A stretch of 64,000 bases of DNA from Streptomyces sp. NBC_00353. Lineage in GTDB: Bacteria > Actinomycetota > Actinomycetes > Streptomycetales > Streptomycetaceae. Positions 42,232 through 53,323 of the stretch are shown in pieces (within the stretch, counting starts at the first letter, position 1; every line of letters begins with the position of its first letter). Where the stretch lies: contig NZ_CP107985.1 in the NCBI RefSeq assembly GCF_036108815.1, positions 8,863,501 through 8,927,500 on the forward strand. The letters run 5' to 3'. The notes beneath the pieces were generated by a model, which saw only the letters and a program-made list of their open reading frames with translations, was not told the origin of the DNA and made no database searches. The translations under genes and the position numbers were made by a program.

Positions 42232-42843
42232 TCACCCACGGACCTGCGCCGCAGCTGTCTCGTCCCGGCGCAGGGCGTTGAGCGCCTGGTCGAGGGAGGT
42301 CTCGAGGTAGGTCAGGGAGTCGGTGGCCTGGAGCAGGGTGGCGCCGCCGGTGACGGCGGTCAGAATGGCCGTCGCCGCCGCGTCGGCATCGAGGTGTGCG
42401 TCGGCCTCTCCCGAGTCCTTCAACGCCTGTACGCCCTCGGCGAGATGGGTGTGCCAGCGGTCGTAAAGACGCGTGATGATGCTCTGCGTGGCCGGCCGGG
42501 CGACGTCGAGTTGGGCGGTGAGTGCGGACAGTGGGCAGCCGGCGCGCTGGGCGTCGTACTTCTCGATCACGCGCTCGCGCCAGGCCAGCCACTTCTGCCA
42601 GCTGGTGAGGTCGCCGAGCATGGGCTGCTGGTCGGCGAGAACCTGTTCGGCCTCGTACTCGGCCACCGTGAGGAGCAGGTCGGACTTGCCCTGCGGGAAG
42701 TAGTGGAACAGCTGGCTCTTGCTGGTGGAGGTGGCGGCGCGGATGTCGTCCAGGCTGACTCCGGCGACGCCGTGGTCGCGGATCAGGGCCGCCGCGCCGG
42801 TGATGATGCGCTGGCGGGTGGCGGCTCCACGGGTGGTGAGCAC
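42232..42843 (-). CDS. TetR family transcriptional regulator
   Basis: 203 aa. HTH at residues 8-55 (TRQRIITGAAALIRDHGVAGVSLDDIRAATSTSKSQLFHYFPQGKSDLL), then the helical C-terminal ligand domain (about 60-200) with AGCPLSALTAQLD, which is typical of the TetR_C_16/AcrR-like group controlling oxidoreductases. GTG 42843 is chosen because AAGGAGG lies 11 bases upstream; the ORF itself extends to 42909. Divergent from an SDR gene, with three palindromes in the gap. It most likely represses both genes. Confidence 0.87.
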   Translation of the reverse strand: MLTTRGAATRQRIITGAAALIRDHGVAGVSLDDIRAATSTSKSQLFHYFPQGKSDLLLTVAEYEAEQVLADQQPMLGDLTSWQKWLAWRERVIEKYDAQRAGCPLSALTAQLDVARPATQSIITRLYDRWHTHLAEGVQALKDSGEADAHLDADAAATAILTAVTGGATLLQATDSLTYLETSLDQALNALRRDETAAAQVRG

Positions 42844-42909
42844 GATGTCGGTGACCTCCTTGCCGGCCTGCCTGCTGGGAGGCGTCGAGGGTGACCAGGC
42901 TAACTCCAT

Positions 42910-42977
42910 TGGACTTGACAGTCCAGTTCCGCGGGTTCACATTGGACCTCACGGTCCATAGTGGACCTCGTGGTCCA
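42910..42977. promoter_or_regulatory. Three tandem TetR-type operators
   Basis: Three copies of TGGACNNNNNNGTCCA: 42910-42925 (spacer TTGACA), 42943-42958 (CTCACG) and 42962-42977 (CTCGTG). Arms are identical in all three. Centre-to-centre distances are 33 and 19 bp. They fill the gap between the divergent tetR and SDR genes, and the first spacer is itself a consensus -35 (TTGACA), so binding would occlude a promoter. Confidence 0.8.
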
Positions 42978-43072
42978 CTTTGCCGCCCTGCGGCAGCCCG
43001 GACCAAATGGATCCAGAGAGTTCATCCCGCGCGCCGCCACGACGCCGCGCCGACGAGAAGAGACACCGCATC

Positions 43073-43846
43073 ATGGGTACTCGCCTGCATCACAAGACCG
43101 CTCTGGTCACCGGAGCCACCAGCAACATCGGACGCGCGATCGCCGAGGCGTTCGCCGCCGAGGGGGCACACGTCGCCGTCTCCGGCCGCAGCCACGAGCG
43201 CGGACAAGAGGTCGTCGACGGCATCAGGGCCGCCGGTGGGCGTGCCGACTTCGTCGCCGCCGACCTCGACGGCAGTGCGGCGGCCTCCCGGGCCCTCGCC
43301 GACGAGGCGACCCGGGTACTCGGCGGGCGGGTCGACGTCCTGGTCAACAACGCCGGCATCTACCCAGGCTCGACCACTCCGGCCACGGACGAGAAGACGT
43401 TCGACCAGGTCTATGCCGTCAACGTCAAGGCGCCTTTCTTCCTGACCGCAGCCCTCGCCCCTGCCATGGCCGAGGCGGGCGGCGGTGCGATCGTCAACCT
43501 CGGATCGTGGATCGCCCGCCTCGGTATTCCCGTCGGAGCCCTCTACAGCTCCAGCAAGGGAGCGGTGGAGACCCTGACCCGTGCGTGGGCCGCCGAGTTC
43601 GGCCCGTCCGGCGTGCGGGTCAACGCGATCTCGCCCGGTGTGGTGCGCACGCCCGCGCCCGACGAGACCGAGGCGCGTCCCGGCGACATCATGATGAAGG
43701 GCACTCCGGCCGGCGGGGTCGGCAGCCCCGAGTCCATCGCGCAGGCGGCGGTGTACCTGGCCGGTGACGAGGCGGCGTTCGTCCACGGAACCGTGCTCGA
43801 CGTCGACGGCGGCCGGGTCGGCGTGGCGGTCATCGCCGGGGTCTGA
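43073..43846 (+). CDS. SDR family oxidoreductase
   Basis: 257 aa classical short-chain dehydrogenase/reductase. NAD(P) site TALVTGATSNIGRAIAEAF, NNAG motif VDVLVNNAGIYPG, and catalytic Ser and YSSSK in LGSWIARLGIPVGALYSSSKGAVETLTRAW. The C-terminal AVYLAGDEAAFVHGTVLDVDGG is typical of 3-oxoacyl reductase-like SDRs. The arginine in GRSHERG favours NADP. Start ATG 43073 with GAGAAGAG. Controlled most probably by the divergent TetR through the three palindromes; substrate unknown. Confidence 0.9.
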   Translation: MGTRLHHKTALVTGATSNIGRAIAEAFAAEGAHVAVSGRSHERGQEVVDGIRAAGGRADFVAADLDGSAAASRALADEATRVLGGRVDVLVNNAGIYPGSTTPATDEKTFDQVYAVNVKAPFFLTAALAPAMAEAGGGAIVNLGSWIARLGIPVGALYSSSKGAVETLTRAWAAEFGPSGVRVNAISPGVVRTPAPDETEARPGDIMMKGTPAGGVGSPESIAQAAVYLAGDEAAFVHGTVLDVDGGRVGVAVIAGV

Positions 43847-43948
43847 CCGGGCGGGAGCGGGGCCTGGAGCATCAGCCCGGTACCAGCGCATCCTGAGGGT
43901 GCACAGGTCATACGTACGGACGCGGCCGAGCGGGAGGTACGAGCAGAC

Positions 43949-44836
43949 ATGGCGCACGCCGATCCGGGGCTCTTCGGGCCCGAAACAGTCACCTGGCAGC
44001 TGCACGGCGATCCGATGATGTGGATCGCCGGCGTGCGCGCCCTGTACCTCCAGGCGCTGCACCCCCGTGCCGTCCGCGGCGTCATGCAGAACTCCGACTT
44101 CCGCAAGGACGCGTGGGGACGGCTGATGCGCACGGCCGGCTTCGTCGGCACCATCACGTACGGCACCACGGAAGCCGCCGAGAAGGCGGGCGCCCGGGTC
44201 CGCAGGATCCACCGGCTCCTCAAGGCCACCGACCCCGCGACCGGCGAGACGTACGGTGTCGACGAACCGGAGCTGCTGCTGTGGGTGCACTGTGCCGAGG
44301 TCGACTCCTATCTGCAGGTGCAGATCCGCTCCGGCCAGTCCCTCACCGCCGCGCAGGCCGACCGTTACATCGACGAACACCGCACCAGCGCCCGCCTGGT
44401 GGGCCTCGACCCCGACGACGTTCCCGCGACCACCGCCCAGCTCGCCGCCTACTTCGACCGGATGCGGCCCGAACTCGCCGTGGGCGCCGAAGCGCTCGAC
44501 GTCGACGCCTTTCTCCGCCGTCCGCCCGTCCATGCCCTGCTGATCCCGGCGCGCGAACTGCTGTGGCGGCGCGTCGCGGCACTGGCCTACCAGTCACTGC
44601 CTCCGTACGCGCATGACCTCTACGGCAGGCCCGCGCCACCCCTGCGCACCGTCGACCGGCGCCTGCGTGCCACCGGAACCGCCCTGCGCTGCATCCCGTC
44701 GCGGCTGCGCTGGCAACTCCCGCCCGGCCACATCGTGCGGGCGATGGAACGACTCGGCCCCGGTAGCCGCCCCGCCCCCTCCAAACTCCGTGACGGGGCA
44801 GCCATACTGGACGGGCCGGGGAGGGCGCAGCAGTAG
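43949..44836 (+). CDS. Oxygenase MpaB family protein (DUF2236)
   Basis: 295 aa member of the haem-containing MpaB/Lcp-like superfamily. Landmarks: VTWQLHGDPMMWIAGVRALYLQALHPRAVRGVMQNSDFRKDAWGRLMRTAGFV, KATDPATGETYGVDEPELLLWVHCAEVDSYL and LPPYAHDLYG. Histidines in LQALHP and WVHC are candidate haem or metal ligands. MpaB cleaves a polyprenyl chain oxidatively in fungi; the bacterial substrates are unknown. ATG 43949 behind GGGAGG. The kinase gene follows after 27 bp, so the two may be cotranscribed. Confidence 0.85.
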   Translation: MAHADPGLFGPETVTWQLHGDPMMWIAGVRALYLQALHPRAVRGVMQNSDFRKDAWGRLMRTAGFVGTITYGTTEAAEKAGARVRRIHRLLKATDPATGETYGVDEPELLLWVHCAEVDSYLQVQIRSGQSLTAAQADRYIDEHRTSARLVGLDPDDVPATTAQLAAYFDRMRPELAVGAEALDVDAFLRRPPVHALLIPARELLWRRVAALAYQSLPPYAHDLYGRPAPPLRTVDRRLRATGTALRCIPSRLRWQLPPGHIVRAMERLGPGSRPAPSKLRDGAAILDGPGRAQQ

Positions 44837-44863
44837 GCGAAGCAACGGGGGCGACAGCACGCG

Positions 44864-47158
<2,295 letters not shown>

Positions 47159-47218
47159 CCAGGAACTTCCGCCCCGCCACCTCTGGTCAGGGGCGATCGT
47201 CCCGTGTTACCAAGGGCC

Positions 47219-48763
47219 ATGCCCGCACCTGACACGTATGACGCAGTGATCGTGGGCGGCGGCCACAACGGTCTGGTCGCCGCCGCCTATCTCGCCCGCG
47301 CCGGACAGTCCGTCCTCGTCCTCGAACGCCTCGGCACCACCGGGGGAGCGGCCGTCTCGACCCGTCCCTTCGACGGAATCGACGCCCGGCTGTCGCGCTA
47401 CTCGTATCTGGTGTCCCTGCTGCCGCAGAAGATCGTCCGCGATCTCGGGCTGGACTTCGCCGTACGCAAGCGGACCGTCTCCTCGTACACACCTACCGTG
47501 CGGGGCGGCCGCGCCACCGGACTGCTCGTCGGCGGGGACACCACCCGGGAGTCCTTCGCCGCGCTCACCGGCGGCGAGCGCGAGTACGCGGCCTGGCAGC
47601 GCTTCTACGCCATGACGCAGCAGGTCGCCGAGCGGGTCTTCCCGACCCTCACCGAGCCGCTGCCCAGCCGGGACGCGCTCCGCGACCGGATCGGTGACCC
47701 GGACGCCTGGCGGATGCTCTTCGAGGAACCGATCGGTGTGGCCGTCGAGGAGAACTTCGCCGACGATCTCGTACGCGGAGTCGTGCTGACCGACGCCCTG
47801 ATCGGCACCTTCGCAGATGCGCACGACCCGTCGCTGCTCCAGAACCGCTGCTTCCTCTACCACGTGATCGGCGGCGGCACCGGCGACTGGGACGTCCCCG
47901 TCGGCGGCATGGGCGCGCTCACCGACGCCCTCGCGCAGGCCGCCCGGGCGGCGGGCGCCGAAATCCGGGTCCGCCACGAGGCGACCCGGGTCGAGACCGA
48001 CGGCACCCGGGCCGAGGTCACCGTGCGCTCACCCGACGGTGAACACCGGGTCGCCGCCCGCCGGGTCCTCGTCAACGCATCGCCGCAGGCCCTTGCCGCA
48101 CTCCTCGGCGACGAGCCGCCGGCCCCCGCCGAAGGCGCCCAGCTGAAGGTCAACATGCTGCTGCGCCGGCTGCCCCGGCTGCGGGACCGCTCCGTCGACC
48201 CACGCCAGGCGTTCGCCGGAACGTTCCATATCGCCGAGGGGTACGGGCAGCTCGCCGACGCCTACCGGGACGCCGCATCGGGCAGGCTGCCCGCTGCGCC
48301 TCCGTCCGAGATCTACTGTCACTCGCTGACCGACCCGTCGATTCTCGGTCCCGACCTCGCCGCCCGCGGCTACCAGACCCTCACTCTCTTCGGCCTGCAC
48401 ACGCCCGCCCGGCTCTTCGCCACGGACAACGAGGCGACACGCGCCGCTCTCCTCAAGGCCACGCTCGCCGAACTCGACGCGCATCTCGACGAGCCGATCG
48501 CCGACTGTCTGGCCGTCGACGGGAACGGCGAGCCGTGCATCGAGGCGAAGACCCCGCTCGACCTCGAACGGGATCTGCGACTGCCCGGCGGCCATATCTT
48601 CCACCGGGATCTCGCCTTCCCGTACGCCACGGAGTCCACCGGCCGGTGGGGCGTCGAGACGGCGCACGCCAATGTGCTGCTGTGCGGGGCGGGCGCCGTG
48701 CGCGGTGGCGGGGTCAGCGGGGTTCCCGGCCACAACGCCGCGATGGCGGCGCTGGGCCGGTGA
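47219..48763 (+). CDS. FAD-dependent oxidoreductase, CrtI/PYROXD2-like
   Basis: 514 aa flavin amine-oxidase/phytoene-desaturase-like protein. The FAD fold AVIVGGGHNGLVAAAYLARAGQSVLVLERLGTTGGAA is at the N-terminus; GGGTGDWDVPVGGMGALTDALAQAARAAGAEIR in the middle and VLLCGAGAVRGGGVSGVPGHNAAMAAL at the C-terminus close the FAD site. The last motif is typical of the PYROXD2 branch and not of carotenoid enzymes, and no other carotenoid gene is nearby. ATG 47219 behind AAGGG. Function unknown. Confidence 0.87.
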   Translation: MPAPDTYDAVIVGGGHNGLVAAAYLARAGQSVLVLERLGTTGGAAVSTRPFDGIDARLSRYSYLVSLLPQKIVRDLGLDFAVRKRTVSSYTPTVRGGRATGLLVGGDTTRESFAALTGGEREYAAWQRFYAMTQQVAERVFPTLTEPLPSRDALRDRIGDPDAWRMLFEEPIGVAVEENFADDLVRGVVLTDALIGTFADAHDPSLLQNRCFLYHVIGGGTGDWDVPVGGMGALTDALAQAARAAGAEIRVRHEATRVETDGTRAEVTVRSPDGEHRVAARRVLVNASPQALAALLGDEPPAPAEGAQLKVNMLLRRLPRLRDRSVDPRQAFAGTFHIAEGYGQLADAYRDAASGRLPAAPPSEIYCHSLTDPSILGPDLAARGYQTLTLFGLHTPARLFATDNEATRAALLKATLAELDAHLDEPIADCLAVDGNGEPCIEAKTPLDLERDLRLPGGHIFHRDLAFPYATESTGRWGVETAHANVLLCGAGAVRGGGVSGVPGHNAAMAALGR

Positions 48764-48784
48764 CCCGTACACGCTGATCGGTAC

Positions 48785-49759
48785 CTATTGACCGAACACG
48801 CCGCGCAGCGCGCCCAGCTTGCGCGGCAGGTCGTACTCCGCGCCGCCCTCGTGCCCGTTGTACGTGAACACCTCGATCTCGGCCGGTCCCGCGTAGCGGT
48901 GGTAGGCGGCGAACACTGTCGACGACGGGCAGATCTTGTCCATCAGACCCACCGAGAACCACGCCGGAGCGGTCGCCCGCGCCGCGAAGTTGACCCCGTC
49001 GAAGTAGGACAGCGTCTCCATCGCCTCGTCGATCCGGAAGCGGTGCCCGGACAGCCAGCGGGCGATCTCCGCGTACGGGCCCGCGTCCGTGATCTGCGAG
49101 GCGCGCCGGTAGTGGCAGAGGAACGGCACATCGGCGACCGCCGCCACCACATCGTCGCGCAGCCCGGCCGCGGCGAGGGCGAGCCCGCCGCCCTGGCTGC
49201 CGCCGAGCACCGCGACCCGCGATGCGTCCACGGCCTCGTGCGCCTTGGCCGCATCGACGGCCCGCACCGCGTCCGTGATGAGCCGCCGGTAGTAGTGCCG
49301 GTACGGATCCTCGATGCCGCGCGTCAGGAAGCCGGGGGACGAGGAGCCGTGGCCGTCGGGGCCGATGTCCGGGGTGTCCGCGGTGTTCTTGCCCCCACCG
49401 CCCTGCCCCCGGTTGTCCATGATCAGATGCGCGTAGCCGAGGGCGCTCCAGGTCAGCCAGGAGTACGGAATGCCCCGGCCGCCGTTGTAGCCGATGTACT
49501 GCACCACGGCGGGCAGCGGCGCCGAGCGCGCCCGCGGCAGCATGAGCCACGCCTTCACCGGTTGCCCGCCCCAGCCGCGGAACGTCACATCGAAGGCATC
49601 GACCGTCGCGAACCCGGCGTCGTACGGGACGAACTCGGCGTCCAGCTCGTGGCGGGCCGTCTCGGTGAGCGTCTTCGCCCAGAAGGCGTCGAAGTCCGCG
49701 GGCTCCTCCGGCTCCGGCCGGTACTCCCGCAGCCGCGCCAGGTCCATGTCGAACAGCAA
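48785..49759 (-). CDS. Carbohydrate esterase family 7 (acetylxylan esterase/cephalosporin deacetylase-like)
   Basis: 324 aa alpha/beta hydrolase, cytoplasmic by lack of a signal peptide. Nucleophile serine in VAVLGGSQGGGLALAAAG; MDNRGQG, the acid in SVGLMDKICPSSTVFAAYHRYAG, and the histidine in YNGHEGG complete the CE7 pattern. It removes acetyl groups from oligosaccharides after uptake. The TTG start at 49759 lies 8 bases after GAGGAG, which itself contains the end of the upstream PL8 gene. Last gene of the polysaccharide operon. Confidence 0.9.
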   Translation of the reverse strand: MLFDMDLARLREYRPEPEEPADFDAFWAKTLTETARHELDAEFVPYDAGFATVDAFDVTFRGWGGQPVKAWLMLPRARSAPLPAVVQYIGYNGGRGIPYSWLTWSALGYAHLIMDNRGQGGGGKNTADTPDIGPDGHGSSSPGFLTRGIEDPYRHYYRRLITDAVRAVDAAKAHEAVDASRVAVLGGSQGGGLALAAAGLRDDVVAAVADVPFLCHYRRASQITDAGPYAEIARWLSGHRFRIDEAMETLSYFDGVNFAARATAPAWFSVGLMDKICPSSTVFAAYHRYAGPAEIEVFTYNGHEGGAEYDLPRKLGALRGVFGQ

Positions 49760-49763
49760 GGGT

Positions 49764-52160
49764 CTAGCTCCTCTTCAGGGTGAGAGTGAGGGTTGCGCCG
49801 TGGCGTTCAGCGGTGTCGGCCGTGATCCGGATGCCCGTGGCCGTGGCCGAGGTGCTGACGCCCGGATCGGCGGAGACGACGGTCAGACCGCGCTGCGCGA
49901 GGTCCAGCACGACCGAGGACCGCAGCTGGGTCGGATCGGACAGGGACACCGTCACCGACTTCCCCTCGGGCCGCACCAGCACCGACGCAGGCCCGTCCGA
50001 GGTGAGGTCCTGTGCGGTGCCCGCGGTCCAGAAGTTCGCCGCGAACAGCCCGTCCGCGCAGCGGCGTACCGCATGCACGGCCGTGGAGTCGGCGACCAGC
50101 TTCACCGGCGGCGCATCCGACCACAGCCTGGTGCGTCCGGCGGACGCGGCGGGCGCCTGCAGCCAGAAGTAGCCGGCCCCGTCCGGTGCCGTTCCGTGGT
50201 CCTGCCACAGCGTCAGATACGGGCGGGTGACGGGGGTGTCGGTGCCGTACTTGAGGTTGATCTCGCGCCAGGTCGCGGTGCGCTCCTCGCGCAGGCCGTT
50301 GACGGTCGTGGCCCTGGGGAAGATGTAGCCGCCGGTCCCGGCGAGGTGCAGCCAGCGGACCCGGCCGAGCCGATCCGACCAGCCCGCGCCGGCCGGCACT
50401 GCCTTACCGTTGACGAGGAGAGCCGCCTGCGGGTCGCGCAGTTTGCGGTTCTCCACGACCGTCTCGGCGGTGCCCGTGTCGGCAGTGATGCCCGAGCCGA
50501 CACAGGCGATCACGTCGTCCAGGCAGAACCAGCTCTTCAGACCGCGCAGCGAACTCCCGAACGCCCGCAGCTCCATCCCGTACGCGCCGAGCGTCGTTCC
50601 GGGCAGCACCGCGCCGCCCGCCCAGTCCGCCGTGCTGGTGGTGCGCTGGCCGGCCGCATCCGCAGGGCGGCCGGCGACGACGGTGGTGCCGGGCAGCCGG
50701 GCCGGGTCGACGGTCGGCCAGTAGTCCTCGCTGTAGTGCCCGAGATCGTCCGTGTAGAGCAGGACCATGCCGTCGGAGAGATGCCAGGCGTGCAGGTTCT
50801 CGTTCTGGATCGACTCGTAGTTGTAGATCCTCGACGAGTACGCGGAGATGCCGAGCGCGAACGACGGCCGGTGGTGGGCCGCCTTGTCCATCCGCGGGTG
50901 CTGCTTGTGGGCGACCAGGGGGCCGCGCGCCGGGACGGGCGAGGCGATGATCCGCCGGGCGGCGACGAGCGTCGCCAGGTCGGTGGCGGCGAGAAAGTCC
51001 CGGTAGGTGTCCTCGGCGATCCACTGCTTGACCAGCGCCGTGAACCGGTCGGCGGTGTCCCCGGGGAAGCTCGGGATCAGCCGCACCACAGCCTCGATGA
51101 CGGTCTGTGCCGAGACATGCCCCTGTTTGCTGGGGCGGGCGATCTCGCGCCCGCAGACCGACGCCATCACGTCCCCCCGGGCGATCAGCGGGTCGAAGCC
51201 GTCGTCGACCCAGTGCCGGACGTTGTCGAGATCGGGGTCGGTGACCGTCCACGGCGTACCGGCGAGCAGGTTCAGCAGCCGCGAGAGATTCCCGAGCAGC
51301 TCCTTGCCGTAGCCGCCGTTGTACGGGTGTTTGTAGTGCTGGAGGAACGAGCCGTCGGAGTAGAACCCCTCGCCGGTGCCCTCCGCGGCCGCACTGGTGT
51401 CGTTGAACGCCAGCACACTGTTGGCCCCCGAACCCTCGACATCCGAAAGAGCGTCACGGACCCGGAGGAGGTCGTCGCCGTTGTCGCGCAGTACCGCGTT
51501 GACCGCGACGACGGTGGCGATCCACACCCGGTTGGCGCCGGTCGCGATCTGCCGGTCGGCCCGCCACAGGTTCGGGTCGGGCGTGTAGTGCCGGACGGCC
51601 GTGCTGATCCGGTTCAGCCGCTCCGTGCCGAGGGCGTCGTACAGCAGAACGGACGCGTCGTTGAGGGCGAGCGCGGAGCCGATCTCCCAGTCCCAGTCGT
51701 TGTCGAACCTGGTGTGCTCGGGGCCGTAACGGTTTGTCAGCATCCAGTCGATGCCGGCCAGCAGCAGATCGCGCAGCGCGGTGTCGCCGTACTGCGGGGT
51801 GCCGGGGACGGCCCACGCGGTCGCGACCGTGGCGAGACGCTTGAACGACGTGGTGACGTGGTTGGAGAGCGTGGTGCTGGTCAGGTCGGGGAACAGCCCA
51901 TCGGTTCGGGTCGGGTCGAGGCCCTTGACGGACGTGGTCGCGGCCTTGCCGATCCTGGCCACCGTCGCCGCGATCTGCGGGTCCTCGAGATCGAGCCCCG
52001 GGCCGCCGGTGAGCAGGGTGTGCCAGCGGGTTCGCAGCGCGGAGGCGTCCCCCGCTGCGGCGAATGCGGTCCCGCCGGCCGACGTGACGGGCAGCGCGAC
52101 GGCTGCGCCGAGCGCCGCTGCTCCGGCGAGAACAGTGCGTCGGGTGGTGCCTCGGTTCAT
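49764..52160 (-). CDS. Polysaccharide lyase family 8 (hyaluronate/chondroitin/xanthan lyase type), Tat-exported
   Basis: 798 aa secreted lyase. Tat signal TTRRTVLAGAAALGAAVALP...AFA (about 1-35). N-terminal alpha/alpha toroid includes NDWDWEIG (154-161), TGANRVW (Asn210), and GFYSDGSFLQHYKHPYNGGYG (265-285), where His275 and Tyr284 fit the PL8 Asn/His/Tyr catalytic set. The C-terminal beta-sandwich domains follow. It cleaves a uronate-containing polymer by beta-elimination. Start ATG 52160 behind GAGGG; the in-frame extension to 52700 runs through the SGNH gene. Substrate within PL8 (glycosaminoglycan or xanthan) cannot be decided. Confidence 0.9.
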   Translation of the reverse strand: MNRGTTRRTVLAGAAALGAAVALPVTSAGGTAFAAAGDASALRTRWHTLLTGGPGLDLEDPQIAATVARIGKAATTSVKGLDPTRTDGLFPDLTSTTLSNHVTTSFKRLATVATAWAVPGTPQYGDTALRDLLLAGIDWMLTNRYGPEHTRFDNDWDWEIGSALALNDASVLLYDALGTERLNRISTAVRHYTPDPNLWRADRQIATGANRVWIATVVAVNAVLRDNGDDLLRVRDALSDVEGSGANSVLAFNDTSAAAEGTGEGFYSDGSFLQHYKHPYNGGYGKELLGNLSRLLNLLAGTPWTVTDPDLDNVRHWVDDGFDPLIARGDVMASVCGREIARPSKQGHVSAQTVIEAVVRLIPSFPGDTADRFTALVKQWIAEDTYRDFLAATDLATLVAARRIIASPVPARGPLVAHKQHPRMDKAAHHRPSFALGISAYSSRIYNYESIQNENLHAWHLSDGMVLLYTDDLGHYSEDYWPTVDPARLPGTTVVAGRPADAAGQRTTSTADWAGGAVLPGTTLGAYGMELRAFGSSLRGLKSWFCLDDVIACVGSGITADTGTAETVVENRKLRDPQAALLVNGKAVPAGAGWSDRLGRVRWLHLAGTGGYIFPRATTVNGLREERTATWREINLKYGTDTPVTRPYLTLWQDHGTAPDGAGYFWLQAPAASAGRTRLWSDAPPVKLVADSTAVHAVRRCADGLFAANFWTAGTAQDLTSDGPASVLVRPEGKSVTVSLSDPTQLRSSVVLDLAQRGLTVVSADPGVSTSATATGIRITADTAERHGATLTLTLKRS

Positions 52161-52171
52161 GATGCGGGCCC

Positions 52172-53323
52172 TCACAGGAGATGTCGGTGGTCGACGGCCG
52201 CGGCGAGCGCCGCATGGCCGGAGGGGTTGGGGTGCAGTCCGTCGCCGCTGTCGTGCGCGGGCAGCATCCGCGAGGGGCGGTCCGGGTCGCGGACCGCGGC
52301 GTCGAAGTCGGCGACGGCGTCGAAGACCCGGCCGGTGCGCACCGCCGCGTTGATCCGCTGCCGGACCGCTTCGAGCCCGGGCGTCCAACGGGCCCAGCCC
52401 TCGAACGGCGTGATCGTCGCGCCGACGACCCGCAGCCCGGCGCCCCTGCCGCGCAGGACGAGCTGTCGGTAGCCGGCCAGGACGAGCGCGGGATCGGTCT
52501 GACCTGGCGGCTGCTGAAGGTCGTTGACCCCGAGATGTACGCATACGGTCCGCAGCCCGGGCAGCGACAGCACATCGCGGTCGAAGCGGGCCTGTCCGCT
52601 CGGCCCGAACCGGGGGTCGTCCAGCAGCACCCGGTTGCCGCTGATACCGAGATTGGCGACGGCCGAGCCGGGAAGGCGTCGCGCCAGCTGGTCCGGCCAA
52701 CGCAGATCGGCGTCGTCCGGCGTGCCGACACCCTCGGCCATGGAGTCGCCGAGTACCGCGATCACCGGCCCGTGCGCGCCTGTCACCTCGACGCCCGTCA
52801 GCAGGTACACGGAAGTCGTGCGGACGCCGTCGACACGGTGCGAGGCATGGGTGTTGCGGTGGAAGGAGAGCGGTCCGGTGGGGCCGGGCAGCCGGGTCTC
52901 CACGGTGAGCCGGCCCGCTTCGGTGGTACGCAGACCGGCGACCGGATCACTCGTCAGCGAGGCGCCCGCGGCGATCCATGCCTGCGGCCGCCCGCCGAAG
53001 GTCACCGGCTGCCCGCCCGCCGTCACCGGCCCGATCAGGACCGGTACGGTGCCGAACGCGTGCCCGTACCGCAGCCGGACCTGTCCGCCGGCCGACAGCC
53101 GGACGGTGGCGGTGAACGTCCCGTCGGTCAGTCCGGTGCTCGCCACGGTGTCGGCTGCGGTCGGCGCGGTCTGTGCGGTCGCCCAGGACGTCGTCCAGCG
53201 CGACCGCGGCGCGCCACTCCGCGGCGCCGCTGCGGCCCGCGTGTCCGGCACCGTCGCGGCTACCGCGGCCAGTCCCGCCGCCGCCGTCAGTACCCCGCGT
53301 CTCGCGGGTCCCCGGCCGCTCAC
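52172..53323 (-). CDS. Secreted SGNH/GDSL hydrolase
   Basis: 383 aa. N-terminal export signal RRGVLTAAAGLAAVAATVPDTRAAAA (Tat-like RR). An N-terminal beta domain (about 45-175) precedes the SGNH domain: block I VIAVLGDSMAEGVG (nucleophile Ser), block II Gly in LGISGNR, block III HLGVNDLQ (Asn), block V DGLHPNPSGH (Asp, His). Likely a carbohydrate acetyl-esterase acting outside the cell with the PL8 lyase. The GTG at 53323 overlaps the stop of the beta-helix gene (GTGA); an extension to 53332 or beyond is possible. Confidence 0.87.
   Translation of the reverse strand: MSGRGPARRGVLTAAAGLAAVAATVPDTRAAAAPRSGAPRSRWTTSWATAQTAPTAADTVASTGLTDGTFTATVRLSAGGQVRLRYGHAFGTVPVLIGPVTAGGQPVTFGGRPQAWIAAGASLTSDPVAGLRTTEAGRLTVETRLPGPTGPLSFHRNTHASHRVDGVRTTSVYLLTGVEVTGAHGPVIAVLGDSMAEGVGTPDDADLRWPDQLARRLPGSAVANLGISGNRVLLDDPRFGPSGQARFDRDVLSLPGLRTVCVHLGVNDLQQPPGQTDPALVLAGYRQLVLRGRGAGLRVVGATITPFEGWARWTPGLEAVRQRINAAVRTGRVFDAVADFDAAVRDPDRPSRMLPAHDSGDGLHPNPSGHAALAAAVDHRHLL

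Noticed and set aside
52161..52700. N-terminal extension of the PL8 lyase
   Set aside because: It runs inside the SGNH hydrolase gene in another frame; the Tat signal begins at ATG 52160.
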